A stretch of DNA of 64,000 nucleotides from DASUAS01 sp963819475 (GCA_963819475.1 CAWFWE010000004.1:992001-1056000), one strand, 5' to 3'. Numbered from the stretch's first letter, positions 16,669 to 25,137 are shown. Made by a program: numbers and translations. Notes: generated from the letters alone by a model not told the origin.

Positions 16669-18147
16669 ATGACCGATCCGCTACGAGCCACACGTGTGCT
16701 TGTGACCGGCGCCTCAGGTTACGTGGGGGGCCGGCTGGTGCCGGCCCTCCTCGACGCGGGATGCCTGGTGCGCTGCCTTGCCCGGACGCCGGCGAAGCTC
16801 GACCGCGCGTCGTGGCAGTCCGACGTGGACGTCGTGGCCGGCTCGGTCGGAAGCGCCCTCGGTGACGCGATGCGCGACGTCAGCGTTGCGGTGTACCTGG
16901 TGCACTCGATCGGCGAGGGGGCAGGGTGGGCACAGGCGGAGCTCGACGACGCGACGAATTTCGCGCACGAAGCCGCGGCCGCAGGCGTGCGGCGCATCGT
17001 GTACCTCGGCGGTCTCGGCTCCGACGCGGAGCGGCTGAGCGTGCACCTGGCGAGCCGCCACGCCGTCGGCCGCGCGCTCGCGTCGACCGGGATCGAGGTC
17101 ATCGAGCTGCGCGCCGGTGTGATCATCGGGTCGGGGTCGGCCAGCTTCGAAATGCTGCGCTACCTCGTCGAGCTCTTACCGTTCATGGTGACGCCCCGCT
17201 GGGTGAACACGCGCTGCCAACCCATCGCCATCTCCGACATCGTCGAGCTCCTGGTGCGCGCGTCCACCGATCCTGCGGCGCCGGCCGGCGTGTACGAAGT
17301 CGGTGGGCCCGACATCGTGTCCTACGCGGAGATGATGGAGCTCTACGCGGACGTCGCAGGCCTGCCCCGGCGCCGCTTCGTGACCGTACCCGTGTTGACC
17401 CCCAGCTTGTCGTCGCACTGGGTCGGGCTTGTCACTCCCGTGCCGGTACCTCTCGCACGAGAGCTCGTCGAGAGTCTCGTGAACGAAGTCGTGGTCACCG
17501 ACCACCGCGCCGACGAGGTCTTCGACGTGCACCCGATCGGGCTGCGCGACGCGATCAGCCGCGCGCTCGCATCGACACAATCGGGCGCGGTCCCGACATC
17601 GCTCGTCGATGGCGACCTCGCGCCTTTCGCGCCCGTGCCCACCGACCCCGCCTGGTCGGGCGGCACCACGCTCACCGACCTCCGCCAAATGACGACGCCT
17701 GCATCGCCCGCCACCATTTACGCCACGCTAGAAGGCATCGGCGGTGAGCGCGGCTGGTACTCGGGGGAGCTGCTCTGGCAGGCCCGCGGCATGCTCGACC
17801 AGCTGGTCGGTGGCCCGGGCCTACGACGCGGGCGACTCGACCCCACCACGCTCATCGTGGGCGACGCGCTCGACTTCTGGCGCGTCGAGCAGGCTGAACG
17901 CGACCATCGGATTCGGCTCCACGCCGAGATGCGCCTCCCGGGCGAGGCCTGGCTCGGATGGGAGCTCACCACCGACGGATCCGTCACACGGATCGTCCAG
18001 ACCGCCGAGTACCGGCCCCGCGGCCTGCTCGGCCGCGCGTACTGGCTCGGCGTGGCGCCCTTCCACCGCCTCGTGTTCCCTCGCCTCCTCGCCGCGATCG
18101 TCGCCGACGCCGAGTCGCGGAACCCGGTCGAGGCCGGCGTTCCCTAG
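16669..18147 (+). CDS. NAD(P)-binding epimerase-like protein with C-terminal DUF2867/SRPBCC-type domain
   Basis: 492 residues in two parts. Residues 1-~290 form an extended-SDR/NmrA-like Rossmann domain (VLVTGASGYVGGRLVPALL; VYLVHSIGEG; RIVYLGGLGSD). Residues ~325-490 match the DUF2867 domain often fused to it (ERGWYSGELLWQARGMLDQL; GDALDFWRVE; EMRLPGEAWLGWEL; PFHRLVFPRLL). Such proteins are predicted nucleoside-diphosphate-sugar epimerase-like or lipid-linked reductases, but function is unproven. An IS256 element begins two bases after the stop codon without disrupting the gene. Confidence 0.88.
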   Translation: MTDPLRATRVLVTGASGYVGGRLVPALLDAGCLVRCLARTPAKLDRASWQSDVDVVAGSVGSALGDAMRDVSVAVYLVHSIGEGAGWAQAELDDATNFAHEAAAAGVRRIVYLGGLGSDAERLSVHLASRHAVGRALASTGIEVIELRAGVIIGSGSASFEMLRYLVELLPFMVTPRWVNTRCQPIAISDIVELLVRASTDPAAPAGVYEVGGPDIVSYAEMMELYADVAGLPRRRFVTVPVLTPSLSSHWVGLVTPVPVPLARELVESLVNEVVVTDHRADEVFDVHPIGLRDAISRALASTQSGAVPTSLVDGDLAPFAPVPTDPAWSGGTTLTDLRQMTTPASPATIYATLEGIGGERGWYSGELLWQARGMLDQLVGGPGLRRGRLDPTTLIVGDALDFWRVEQAERDHRIRLHAEMRLPGEAWLGWELTTDGSVTRIVQTAEYRPRGLLGRAYWLGVAPFHRLVFPRLLAAIVADAESRNPVEAGVP

Positions 18148-18237
18148 ATGTGGAACTGACGGAGGTCGTTTACATCTGGGGTCCCTGATAAGGGAGATGC
18201 CTGATGGACGAACGAGAGCAGCAGCGTGAATCGGCAG

Positions 18238-18351
18238 CATGGCTTCGAGGGATGTCGCCGAGTTGGAGCCGTCGGCAGGAACTTGGGGGAGCGGCCCGGC
18301 CTGGCTCGGTGTTGGTCAGGCGGCCTCCTGGGCAGTCTCATGAGCCGGTCG
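18238..18351 (+). repeat. Degenerate ~115-bp direct repeat, copy 1
   Basis: From CATGGCTTCGAGGG to CATGAGCCGGTCG, clearly similar to 19739-19861 (shared blocks GTCGGCAGG, TTGGGGG, TGGCTC, CAGTC-CATGAGCCGG). This copy lies inside the left end of the IS256 element and overlaps the last transposase codons. Confidence 0.6.
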
Positions 18352-19627
18352 GGCGTGTGACGGTCGGACGTCGAAGTGGCGGTTCGAGGGTGACGCGTAG
18401 CGCGGCGAGGTGCAGGTGTCCGTTCACGCGTCGGAACTGCTTGGCGGCTTCGTGCATCCCGGCCGCACACCAACGCAATGCCATCTGTCCGTCGCGCCAC
18501 CGCTTGACGTTCGAGCTGTGATCGCGGCAGATCTCGATCATGCTCTCGATCGCGTTGGTGGACCGCAACGTCCGCGCCAGGGTCGGTGGCACACCGAGCC
18601 GGTTGACGGTGAGCGTCTCGGCGAGTCCCTCACGCAGCGATCCCGCCGCGCCGGGATGTGCTTTGTCGAGCGAACGGGCGAGCGACTCGAGCGTCGCTTC
18701 GGCGTGCAGCGGGTCCGCATCGCGGTACGCGGCGCGGATCTTCTTGGCCACCGTCACTGCCAGCGTCTTGGGGAGATGGCCTTCGACGTTGCGGACCTTG
18801 TGCAGCTGACACCGCTGCACGACCGGCCGGTCGAAGATCTCGCGGACTGCCGCGGCGAGGGCTTTGGCGCCGTCGATCACGACCAAGACCGGACGACACA
18901 CGTCAAGGCCCCGGTCGCGCAGGTCGGTGAGGAGCGCCTTGACGACCGTCGCGTTCTCCGTCGATCCCTCGACGAGCCCGAGCGGCACCTTGGTCCCGTC
19001 GATCGTGATCCCCAGCGCGACGACGCACAGATGCTCAGCGAAGTGAACCCCGTCGATCATCAACGCGACCAGATCCAGTTCCGAGAGGTCCGCGCCCATC
19101 ATCTCGGCGAGTGCCCGTTCGGTCATGGCCACGAACCGGCGACTCACCGCCGAGCGCGACGTGCCCGACGCGGTGGCTTCGACCACGGCGCCGACCGGTT
19201 CCAGGCCGGCGCGATAGCGGCGGGTGGAGAGCTTGGCCATCATCCGCTCGAGGGCGAGCTCGCCGAGGAGCTCCGTCGACGCGAACAGCTCATACGCCGG
19301 CACCGCCACCTCGGCGCTGCGGTCCGCGGTGCGCACCCGCGGGCGACGCACCGGCACCTGGCGGCCGCCCAAGGCCACCGAGCCTGCCTCGGTGCCGTGA
19401 CGCACCGCCACCCGGTCCGGGTCGTCGACACCCTTCGGACCCGTGAGTGCGGTCACGGACTCGTCCATCAGGACCTGCATCACCTGGAGTCCCGCACCGA
19501 CCGCGAGCGACAACAGGCCCTCGCGCATCGCGCCGGTCAACTCGCCCATCGCGACGCTCACCGCGTCTGGCACCACGACCTCGTTCATCGCGACGCGCGC
19601 CGCGTCGGTCTGGTAGTTCTTCTTCAT
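18338..19627 (-). CDS. IS256-family transposase
   Basis: 429 residues, full length for a mutator-type (IS256) transposase. DDE landmarks: DLVALMIDGVHFAEH (first Asp region), VLVVIDGAKALAAAVREIF (second Asp), the VQRCQLHKVRNVEGHLPK box diagnostic of the family, and TNAIESMIEICRDHSSNVKRW with the catalytic Glu. The frame is intact, so the element may be functional. ATG 19627 has a GGAAGGGG-like site upstream. Confidence 0.95.
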   Translation of the reverse strand: MKKNYQTDAARVAMNEVVVPDAVSVAMGELTGAMREGLLSLAVGAGLQVMQVLMDESVTALTGPKGVDDPDRVAVRHGTEAGSVALGGRQVPVRRPRVRTADRSAEVAVPAYELFASTELLGELALERMMAKLSTRRYRAGLEPVGAVVEATASGTSRSAVSRRFVAMTERALAEMMGADLSELDLVALMIDGVHFAEHLCVVALGITIDGTKVPLGLVEGSTENATVVKALLTDLRDRGLDVCRPVLVVIDGAKALAAAVREIFDRPVVQRCQLHKVRNVEGHLPKTLAVTVAKKIRAAYRDADPLHAEATLESLARSLDKAHPGAAGSLREGLAETLTVNRLGVPPTLARTLRSTNAIESMIEICRDHSSNVKRWRDGQMALRWCAAGMHEAAKQFRRVNGHLHLAALRVTLEPPLRRPTVTRPTGS

Positions 19628-19738
19628 GGCGGTCCCCTTCCTTTCGGATGTGCTTGGCGGTACGCCCGAGACCTACCAGCCGGCAGGTCACAGGCGGGGG
19701 ACCGCCACCTCAAAATCCACGACTACCGGGACAACCTC

Positions 19739-19861
19739 CATGGCTTCATGGGCATCACGTCAGCCGAATCTGGAGCTGTCGGCAGGCAGTTGGGGGAAGC
19801 GGTCGGGCACTGGCTCGCCGTCCTGGTCACCGAATCCTGCAGCAGTCCCATGAGCCGGCCG
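19739..19861 (+). repeat. Degenerate ~120-bp direct repeat, copy 2
   Basis: Second copy, from CATGGCTTCATGGG to CATGAGCCGGCCG. It lies just outside the IS256 right end and runs directly into the tRNA 3' fragment. No reading frame in it is recognisable. Confidence 0.6.
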
Positions 19862-19868
19862 AAGCCGT

Positions 19869-19915
19869 TTACGTTCGCGACGTAGAAGTCGGCGGTTCGA
19901 GTCCGCTCACCTCCA
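19869..19915 (+). pseudogene. 3' half of a tRNA gene, second copy
   Basis: Same organisation as 4689-4735: anticodon stem TTACG/CGTAG with loop TTCGCGA, variable loop AAGTC, T stem GGCGG/CCGCT around TTCGAGT, acceptor CACCTCC plus A. No matching 5' half precedes it. From the A of the anticodon stem onward the two copies share about 39 of 46 bases and lie in the same orientation, 15 kb apart. Confidence 0.65.
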
Positions 19916-20090
19916 CGCAAAAGACCTGGTCGGCGACCGCCTACAGGTCCAGGGTGCTCGGGGTACGCGTTTGCCCAGTCCGCGGGCGACACACCGCGTC
20001 GTAGTGAGGGTGCTCTGTACGTCGGATGTGTAGGGGGCACCGTTCGCAAGAGATCGTCCCACCCGAAAGAGAGCAGTCGAGGAGCTACGC

Positions 20091-20222
20091 GCGTACTGGC
20101 GTGCCGTCGCGATCTGCCAGCGTTCCTCGGGGGGTGATCAGGTGGTCGAAGTCTCGGCCTTGTCGTCGATGTCGATCTGCACCCAGTGCACTGCGCCGGT
20201 AAGGCGGTATTGCCGGTCGGGT
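20091..20222 (-). pseudogene. Possible C-terminal remnant of an arylsulfatase-like gene
   Basis: Minus-strand translation gives RQYRLTGAVHWVQIDIDDKAE, then, after a one-base frame change, DHLITP and a terminal EERWQIATARQ. The layout (beta-sheet strand, 'HLI.PEER' and a terminal 'ARQ') recalls arylsulfatase C-termini. No catalytic region is present. The assignment is tentative. Confidence 0.3.
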
Positions 20223-20250
20223 AGATCGGCACATCACGCGCCCGAGTCGT

Positions 20251-20865
20251 TCAGGTGTGAGGGAGTGCGCGCGCGAGGAATGCTTCGAAGCGGGTCGGGT
20301 CGCTGGTGATACGGAGGTGTTCGCCCACTCGCGTGATCTCGAGCGTGGGGCAGAAGAAGCTCTCGTCGCCGATGAAGAAGTGCGGGGACCCTTGCACGCC
20401 GCGGCGTTGTCCTTCGTGCCAGTCTGCGAAGGACGCCGCTGTGTCGTCGGTGTGGGCGGGAGTGAGATGGTGGGCGTCGGCGATGTCGGTGAGAACCTCG
20501 GCGTCGGAGATGTTGAGCCCTTGCTCGAAGAGGGCGTGCCGTAGCGCGAGGCTGACGCGTTCGCCGAGCCGGTTGCTGTGCCGGTAGGCCGCGGCGGCGA
20601 CGGCCATGGCGGGGAGTGAGGTCTCGGGGAACTGGGTCGGGTCGAACCCGGTGAAGAGGTCCGGGGCGACCTGTTCCCGCAACGCCTGGACTTCTTCCAC
20701 GACGAGCTCCGGGGGGAGCGGTTCGCCGTTGACGAGTTCGAGTGGCCAGGCGCGGACCCGCAGCAGTGTGGTTGGGTTGCGTTCTTGGCGGCGGTCGACG
20801 AAGCGGTGGAGCCCGACGTGCGTGAATGGGCAGGCCACGTCGGCGAAGACCTCGATCACGGTCAT
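20251..20865 (-). CDS. DsbA/FrnE-like thioredoxin-fold protein lacking the second active-site cysteine
   Basis: 204 residues with the DsbA/2-hydroxychromene isomerase fold: an early beta strand EVFADVACPFTHVGLHRF and a C-terminal VQGSPHFFIGDE with the cis-Pro loop. The CxxC site reads CPFT (C12, T15), so it cannot be a classical dithiol oxidase; a glutathione/mycothiol-transferase or isomerase-like use of one cysteine is possible. It has no signal peptide and so is cytosolic. ATG 20865 overlaps the stop of the SQR-like gene (ATGA), implying a functional link to sulfur redox chemistry. Confidence 0.82.
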   Translation of the reverse strand: MTVIEVFADVACPFTHVGLHRFVDRRQERNPTTLLRVRAWPLELVNGEPLPPELVVEEVQALREQVAPDLFTGFDPTQFPETSLPAMAVAAAAYRHSNRLGERVSLALRHALFEQGLNISDAEVLTDIADAHHLTPAHTDDTAASFADWHEGQRRGVQGSPHFFIGDESFFCPTLEITRVGEHLRITSDPTRFEAFLARALPHT

Positions 20866-22067
20866 GGCAGGTTGATGTAGCCGTGGCGTGCTTTCCAGAG
20901 GAAGTATTTCTCGAAGCCGAGCTTCATGGCGTGGGCTTGTGGTCCGGGGATCAGGATGCCGTGTTTGCGGGGTGGCAGCATGTGGTCGGCGAGGATGATG
21001 ACGCCGTTGTTGCCGGCGTCCATGACACACACCGCGGGGATCTCACCGAAGGTCTTGTGGTCTTGGGGTTGTTCTCCGCGGATCTGCGCGGCGATGTTCT
21101 TGGCGGCCACGTGGGCCTGTTGTTCGGTGGGGAAACCGGTCTTGGGGATTCCGACCGGTGTTGGTGTCTGCCAGGGCACCTCGACCGCGGCCGCGATCCC
21201 GACCGCGTAGACCTCATCGAACTCGGTCGTCTGGTAGGTGTCGCGGACTGTGACGTACCCGTTGGCGTCGGCGATGTCGGTGGCGGCTTTGATGACGGGC
21301 TGGCCGACGAAGGGCGGCACGATCATGGCGTAGCTGAACTCGATGCCGGTGCCGTCTTCGAGGACGACCCGGCCGTCGTCGACGTGGGCCATCGCGGCGT
21401 TGAGGTGCGCCTCGATCTTTTCCTTCTTGAGGAACATTCCGAGTAGCGATTCGCCGTGGGGGAGGCCGCCGATACCGAAGTGGCCGAGGAAGGGCTCCGC
21501 GGAGACGTAGCTGAGCTTGACCTGCTTCTTGAGCCCGGCCTTGCGGAGTTGGTGCGAGACGTTGAACAGGTATTCGTAGGCCGCACCGAAGCATCCTGCG
21601 CCTTGGGTGGCACCGACCACGATGTCTCCGGGGTCGGCGAGGAACCTGCGCCATCCTTCGCCGGCGTGGATCGCGTCGTCGAGGGTCGTGATGGTGTAGG
21701 CGTTTCCTTCCCGGAGTCCCGGCACCGCGTCGAAGTTGTTGCGGTAACCGGTCGCGATGACCAGATAGTCGTATCCGTAGGTACCCGCCGTTGTCTCGAC
21801 TCGCTTGTGCGCGAGATCGAGGCGGGTCGCCTCGGCATGGACGAAGTCAACCGCGTGCTGCTCGAAGGTGGGCGCGAGCGGGAAGGTGATGTCGTCCGGG
21901 TTGCGTTTCCCGAACGGCAACCAGATCAACGACGGGTTGAACAAGAACCGGTCAGACGCCGACACCACGCGCACGTCGACATCGCCGTGTAGCTCGTGCT
22001 GCACCGCGAGCGCCGCGGTCAAACCACCGAAGTTTCCTCCGAGCACCAGCACCTTCTGACGAGACAC
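20862..22067 (-). CDS. Sulfide:quinone reductase-like FAD/NAD(P)-binding oxidoreductase
   Basis: 401 residues with the SQR/FCSD flavoprotein fold: N-terminal VLVLGGNFGGLTAALAV, the PSLIWLPFGKR block, DYLVIATGYRNNFDAVPG, and a second cluster (GFPTEQQAHVAAKNIAAQI) around the FAD site. SQR-type enzymes oxidise sulfide to polysulfide or persulfide and pass electrons to quinone at the membrane. Only some of the cysteines expected for true SQR are evident, so type or substrate may differ. GTG 22067 has a good GGAG upstream. It is co-translated with the DsbA-like protein and precedes a TauE/SafE exporter. Confidence 0.82.
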   Translation of the reverse strand: MSRQKVLVLGGNFGGLTAALAVQHELHGDVDVRVVSASDRFLFNPSLIWLPFGKRNPDDITFPLAPTFEQHAVDFVHAEATRLDLAHKRVETTAGTYGYDYLVIATGYRNNFDAVPGLREGNAYTITTLDDAIHAGEGWRRFLADPGDIVVGATQGAGCFGAAYEYLFNVSHQLRKAGLKKQVKLSYVSAEPFLGHFGIGGLPHGESLLGMFLKKEKIEAHLNAAMAHVDDGRVVLEDGTGIEFSYAMIVPPFVGQPVIKAATDIADANGYVTVRDTYQTTEFDEVYAVGIAAAVEVPWQTPTPVGIPKTGFPTEQQAHVAAKNIAAQIRGEQPQDHKTFGEIPAVCVMDAGNNGVIILADHMLPPRKHGILIPGPQAHAMKLGFEKYFLWKARHGYINLP

Positions 22068-22279
22068 ACGCGGCTCCTCTCACGATCCGGCGTACGGCAA
22101 GTATGTGACGTGGCGCCGAAGCGTGGGTAGGGCCCAACGTCACACGCCCCGCGGGTGGTTGTGCGTCTCCCAGGCTCAGCGGTTTCGCGCATCGCGTCCG
22201 GTCTGAGGCTCAGACGCTGTCCGCAGGGTGCTGTTCACGCAGCGATCGCGAACTGACCAGCAGCGGCCACGCGTGGAGG

Positions 22280-23038
22280 TCAAGACTTGACCAGTCTATA
22301 CAGGGTGAATGCGACGCCAAAGAGGATGAGGAACACCCCGAACGCGCGTCGCAGCGTTGGTCCCTCGACGCGGTGTGCGTAGCGGCTGGCGATGAGACTG
22401 GCGGGGATCAAGCCGACCGCGAGCTCGAGCGAGACGGTCCAGTCGATGTGGCCGAGCGTCCAGTGGGTGACGAGGGTGGGGATCGCGACGAAGGTGATGA
22501 CGAGCAGGCTGGTTCCGACCGCTTGGCGCATCCTGAGCCCGAAGACGAGCAGGTAGAGCGGGACGAGCAGGAAGCCGCCGCCGTTGGCGAGCAGACCGGT
22601 GAACACGCCGATGGCGAAGGCGGTTGCCACCAGAAGAGGGCGGTTCTGTCGTCGTCGGGTGCCGAGCTCGCGTGCGGATGGCTCGATGGGCTGGAGCACG
22701 CGCCAACCGATGATCGCGAGCACGATCCCGGACGCGATGAGGAGAGATGGCCCGCCGACCGCGCTCGACAGGAGCGCACCGAGAATCGCGGCGGGGAACG
22801 CGCCGAGCACGGTCCAGGCGGCGGCTTTCGGGCGTGCTTCACCGGAGCGCACGTACGCGACGGCCCCGGCGGCAGCTCCGGGAACGGTGGCGGGCAGGGG
22901 GGAGGCGATGGCGGTGAGTCCGGGGACGCCGAGGAGCGAGAGCAGCGGCGTCGCGATCGACGACCCGCCGACGCCGAAGAGACCCATCAGCGTCCCGATG
23001 AGAGCGCCGGCGAGCACGAAGGCAGGCCACGGCGCCAT
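22280..23038 (-). CDS. TauE/SafE family sulfite/anion exporter
   Basis: 252 residues with about eight hydrophobic segments. The two family repeats are visible: FVLAGALIGTLMGLFGVGGSSIATPLL near the start and GVFTGLLANGGGFLLVPLYLLV in the second half. TauE/SafE proteins move sulfite, sulfonates or other sulfur anions across the membrane. ATG 23038 is taken because the first helix begins there. The gene is separated from the SQR-like gene by ~210 bases but read in the same direction; together they suggest sulfide detoxification. Confidence 0.87.
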   Translation of the reverse strand: MAPWPAFVLAGALIGTLMGLFGVGGSSIATPLLSLLGVPGLTAIASPLPATVPGAAAGAVAYVRSGEARPKAAAWTVLGAFPAAILGALLSSAVGGPSLLIASGIVLAIIGWRVLQPIEPSARELGTRRRQNRPLLVATAFAIGVFTGLLANGGGFLLVPLYLLVFGLRMRQAVGTSLLVITFVAIPTLVTHWTLGHIDWTVSLELAVGLIPASLIASRYAHRVEGPTLRRAFGVFLILFGVAFTLYRLVKS

Positions 23039-23220
23039 GCGAGCGATTCTCGCACTGTCGACCAGGAACCGAGGAAATGCACGCCTCGGCACCGATCACG
23101 ATTGCTTGTAGCGGTGTCACCGGCGCGGTGGCAGCAAGAGCATCTCGGCTCCTGGTCAGTCCTCGGTCGATCCTTCGCGTTTGTTCGTGGTGCGAGCCAC
23201 GCTTGGTGGCGTCGGTTGTG

Positions 23221-23508
23221 TCACCATGCGTCATTCGCAGGTCGGTGACCGCACCGCGCGAGCCAGAGAAGCCAAGGTCCACGCGGCGGCGAGCACGACC
23301 AGGCTCGTCCAGGCGTTGATCCGAAGCGGCCCGATGGGCGAACGGCATGCCGCCAGCGCCGTCGACGGATCTCCCATGCGCGGAGGGTCTCGAACGCCCA
23401 CACCAGCTGGTAGGGACCAGCGAGGGCTGGCTCCCGAGCGTCCGGCACGTGCACCGTCACCCGAGACGACAGGCCCGCCTCCTCGACATTTCGCCGAGCA
23501 GGGCCCAT
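23221..23508 (-). pseudogene. Fused remnants: SAM methyltransferase fragment and Lgt C-terminus fragment
   Basis: From 23508 the minus strand reads ARRNVEEAGLSSRVTVHVPD and AGPYQLVWAFETL, a slice of a class I methyltransferase just after its SAM motif. In another frame, about 23230-23330, it reads PLRINAWTSLVVLAAAWTLA, which closely resembles the C-terminal LRINAWVSIGVFLAALAWFL of the intact lgt at 25331-26158. Both pieces are truncated, so this is a junction of decayed genes. Confidence 0.5.
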
Positions 23509-23511
23509 CGG

Positions 23512-23527
23512 CCCTACCCCCGTAGGG
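23512..23527. promoter_or_regulatory. CsoR-type operator palindrome before the first csoR gene
   Basis: CCCTACCCCCGTAGGG, an inverted repeat with a four-base centre. It shares the 12-mer TACCCCCGTAGG (reverse strand) with the site before the MmpL gene and lies 22 bases before the start of the CsoR gene. G/C-tract palindromes are typical CsoR/RcnR-family targets. Confidence 0.65.
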
Positions 23528-23549
23528 CATCCTGTGACAGGTTTGATTC

Positions 23550-23822
23550 GTGCAGGCTGACACGGAAGCGGTCCCCGCGCGGCTGCGGCGCATCGAGGGT
23601 CAGATGCGTGGGCTGCAACGCATGGTCGACGACGGCGCCTATTGCATCGACATCCTCACGCAGATCTCCGCGGCGAGCCGGGCGCTGCAGGCCGCCGCGT
23701 TGGAACTCCTCGACGCGCACCTTGAGCATTGCGTCCGCGATGCGATCGACCAAGGAGGTCCCGACGCGGACGCGAAAATCGCCGAGGCGTCCGCGGCGAT
23801 CGCCCGTCTGGTGAAGTCCTAA
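23550..23822 (+). CDS. csoR: CsoR-family Cu(I)-responsive repressor
   Basis: 90 residues, all-helical CsoR/DUF156 family: RLRRIEGQMRGLQRMVDDG followed by YCIDILTQISAASRALQ. The Cu(I) ligands C32, H57 and C61 (YC; DAHLEHC) are all present, so it should sense copper rather than persulfide. In the family, metal binding releases the repressor from its operator. GTG start, 16 bases before the permease RBS region; the palindrome at 23512-23527 is a likely autoregulatory site. Confidence 0.92.
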   Translation: MQADTEAVPARLRRIEGQMRGLQRMVDDGAYCIDILTQISAASRALQAAALELLDAHLEHCVRDAIDQGGPDADAKIAEASAAIARLVKS

Positions 23823-23841
23823 CGTTGCCCGGAGCTGCGTG

Positions 23842-25137
23842 ATGACGCTTGACGACATCTGGCAGAGCCTGCGCGAAGGCTTCTTCATGTTCTGGCAGAC
23901 GCTCTGGCCCCTGATCCTCGGCTTCACCCTCTCCGGCGCGGTGCAGGCATTCGCGCCGCGCGAACAGATGGAACGGGTGATGGGCGACCACCGCCCGCGG
24001 TCCGTGGCACGCGCGAGTGGGCTGGGCATGGTGTCCTCGTCGTGTTCCTACGCGGCGACCGCGATGGGCAAGTCGCTGTTCCAGAAGGGCGCCGACTTCG
24101 TCACCGCGATGATCTTCATGTTCGCGTCCACCAACCTGGTCATCGAACTCGGCATCGTCCTGATCGTCTTGATGGGCTGGCAGTTCGCCGCGGCGGAATT
24201 CGTCGGCGGGCCGATCATGATCATCCTGCTCGCCCTCACCGGATCGTGGGTGATCAAGGCCAAGCTCGCGGAACGGGCACGACGCCGCCTCGAATCCGGC
24301 ATGGTCGACGGTCACGACCACGACGCCATGGTCGGAGTCAGCCACGAACGCCAAGAACAGCTGGAACACACCGAGTGGTCGGTCAAGCTCCGTTCTCGCG
24401 GCGCCTGGGCCGACGCCGCGAGCTACTCCATTGCCGACCTCACCATGCTGCGACGCGAACTGGTCCTCGGCTACGGAATCGCCGGGTTCTTGACCGTGAT
24501 GGTCTCCACCGACACCTGGAACAGCATCTTCCTCCAAGGCCACGGCTTCTGGACCACGCTGGAGAACGTCATCGTCGGTCCGTTCATCGCCATCATCAGC
24601 TTCGTCTGCTCGATCGGCAACATCCCGATGGCCGCCGCGCTCTGGCATGGCGGGATCAGCTTCGGTGGCGTGATCGCGTTCATCTTCGGCGACCTCATCA
24701 CCGTCCCGCTGCTGCTCATCTACCGCAAGTACTACGGCGGACGACTCACCCTGCGGCTGCTGTTCTGGTTCTGGGCGGTGATGTCCACCGCTGGACTCAT
24801 CACCGAAGTGCTCTTCGATGCTGCTGGACTCATCCCCACCAACCGCACCCAGACCGTCGTCGACACCAGCTTCCAGTGGAACTACACCACCTTCCTCAAC
24901 ATCATCTTCTTAGCCCTCGCCGCGTATCTTTACTGGCTGTACCGCAACCGGGAACGCCTCGGCGGCGGCGCCGGCTACGCCATCGACCCGGTCTGTGGCA
25001 TGCAGATCCAGACCGCGAACGCGCCCGCCCACCTCACCCACAATGGCGTCGAGTACTGGTTCTGCTCCGACCGCTGCGCCACACGATTCGCCACCGATCC
25101 CGAACGTCACTCGCGCGAACACGGAATCGGCAATTGA
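23842..25137 (+). CDS. UPF0718/YraQ-type permease with C-terminal YHS metal-binding domain
   Basis: 431 residues. About eight to ten hydrophobic segments match the YraQ/DUF318 permease family: GLGMVSSSCSYAATAMGKSL and, in the second half, VCSIGNIPMAAALWHGGISF, a repeated serine/cysteine motif. Residues ~385-425 are a YHS domain (IDPVCGMQIQ, YWFCSDRCATRF) with three cysteines able to bind copper or another soft metal. ATG 23842 follows GGAG at seven bases. Directly downstream of csoR, it is probably a CsoR-controlled metal or metalloid efflux protein; the substrate is unproven. A His-rich linker (DGHDHDAM) lies in the middle cytoplasmic loop. Confidence 0.85.
   Translation: MTLDDIWQSLREGFFMFWQTLWPLILGFTLSGAVQAFAPREQMERVMGDHRPRSVARASGLGMVSSSCSYAATAMGKSLFQKGADFVTAMIFMFASTNLVIELGIVLIVLMGWQFAAAEFVGGPIMIILLALTGSWVIKAKLAERARRRLESGMVDGHDHDAMVGVSHERQEQLEHTEWSVKLRSRGAWADAASYSIADLTMLRRELVLGYGIAGFLTVMVSTDTWNSIFLQGHGFWTTLENVIVGPFIAIISFVCSIGNIPMAAALWHGGISFGGVIAFIFGDLITVPLLLIYRKYYGGRLTLRLLFWFWAVMSTAGLITEVLFDAAGLIPTNRTQTVVDTSFQWNYTTFLNIIFLALAAYLYWLYRNRERLGGGAGYAIDPVCGMQIQTANAPAHLTHNGVEYWFCSDRCATRFATDPERHSREHGIGN

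Larger units (their letters stand above)
18150..19720 (-). mobile_element. IS256-family insertion sequence
   Basis: It contains one complete transposase gene. Candidate ends both begin GTGGA: plus strand from 18150 and minus strand from 19720, with about 14 of 20 positions matching if gaps are allowed. No target duplication is evident, so the ends are approximate. It sits between a stop codon and a tRNA-fragment region. Confidence 0.6.

Noticed and set aside
18410..19885. 491-codon plus-strand frame opposite the transposase
   Set aside because: Low-complexity Arg/Asp/His-rich translation, antisense to a clear IS256 transposase.
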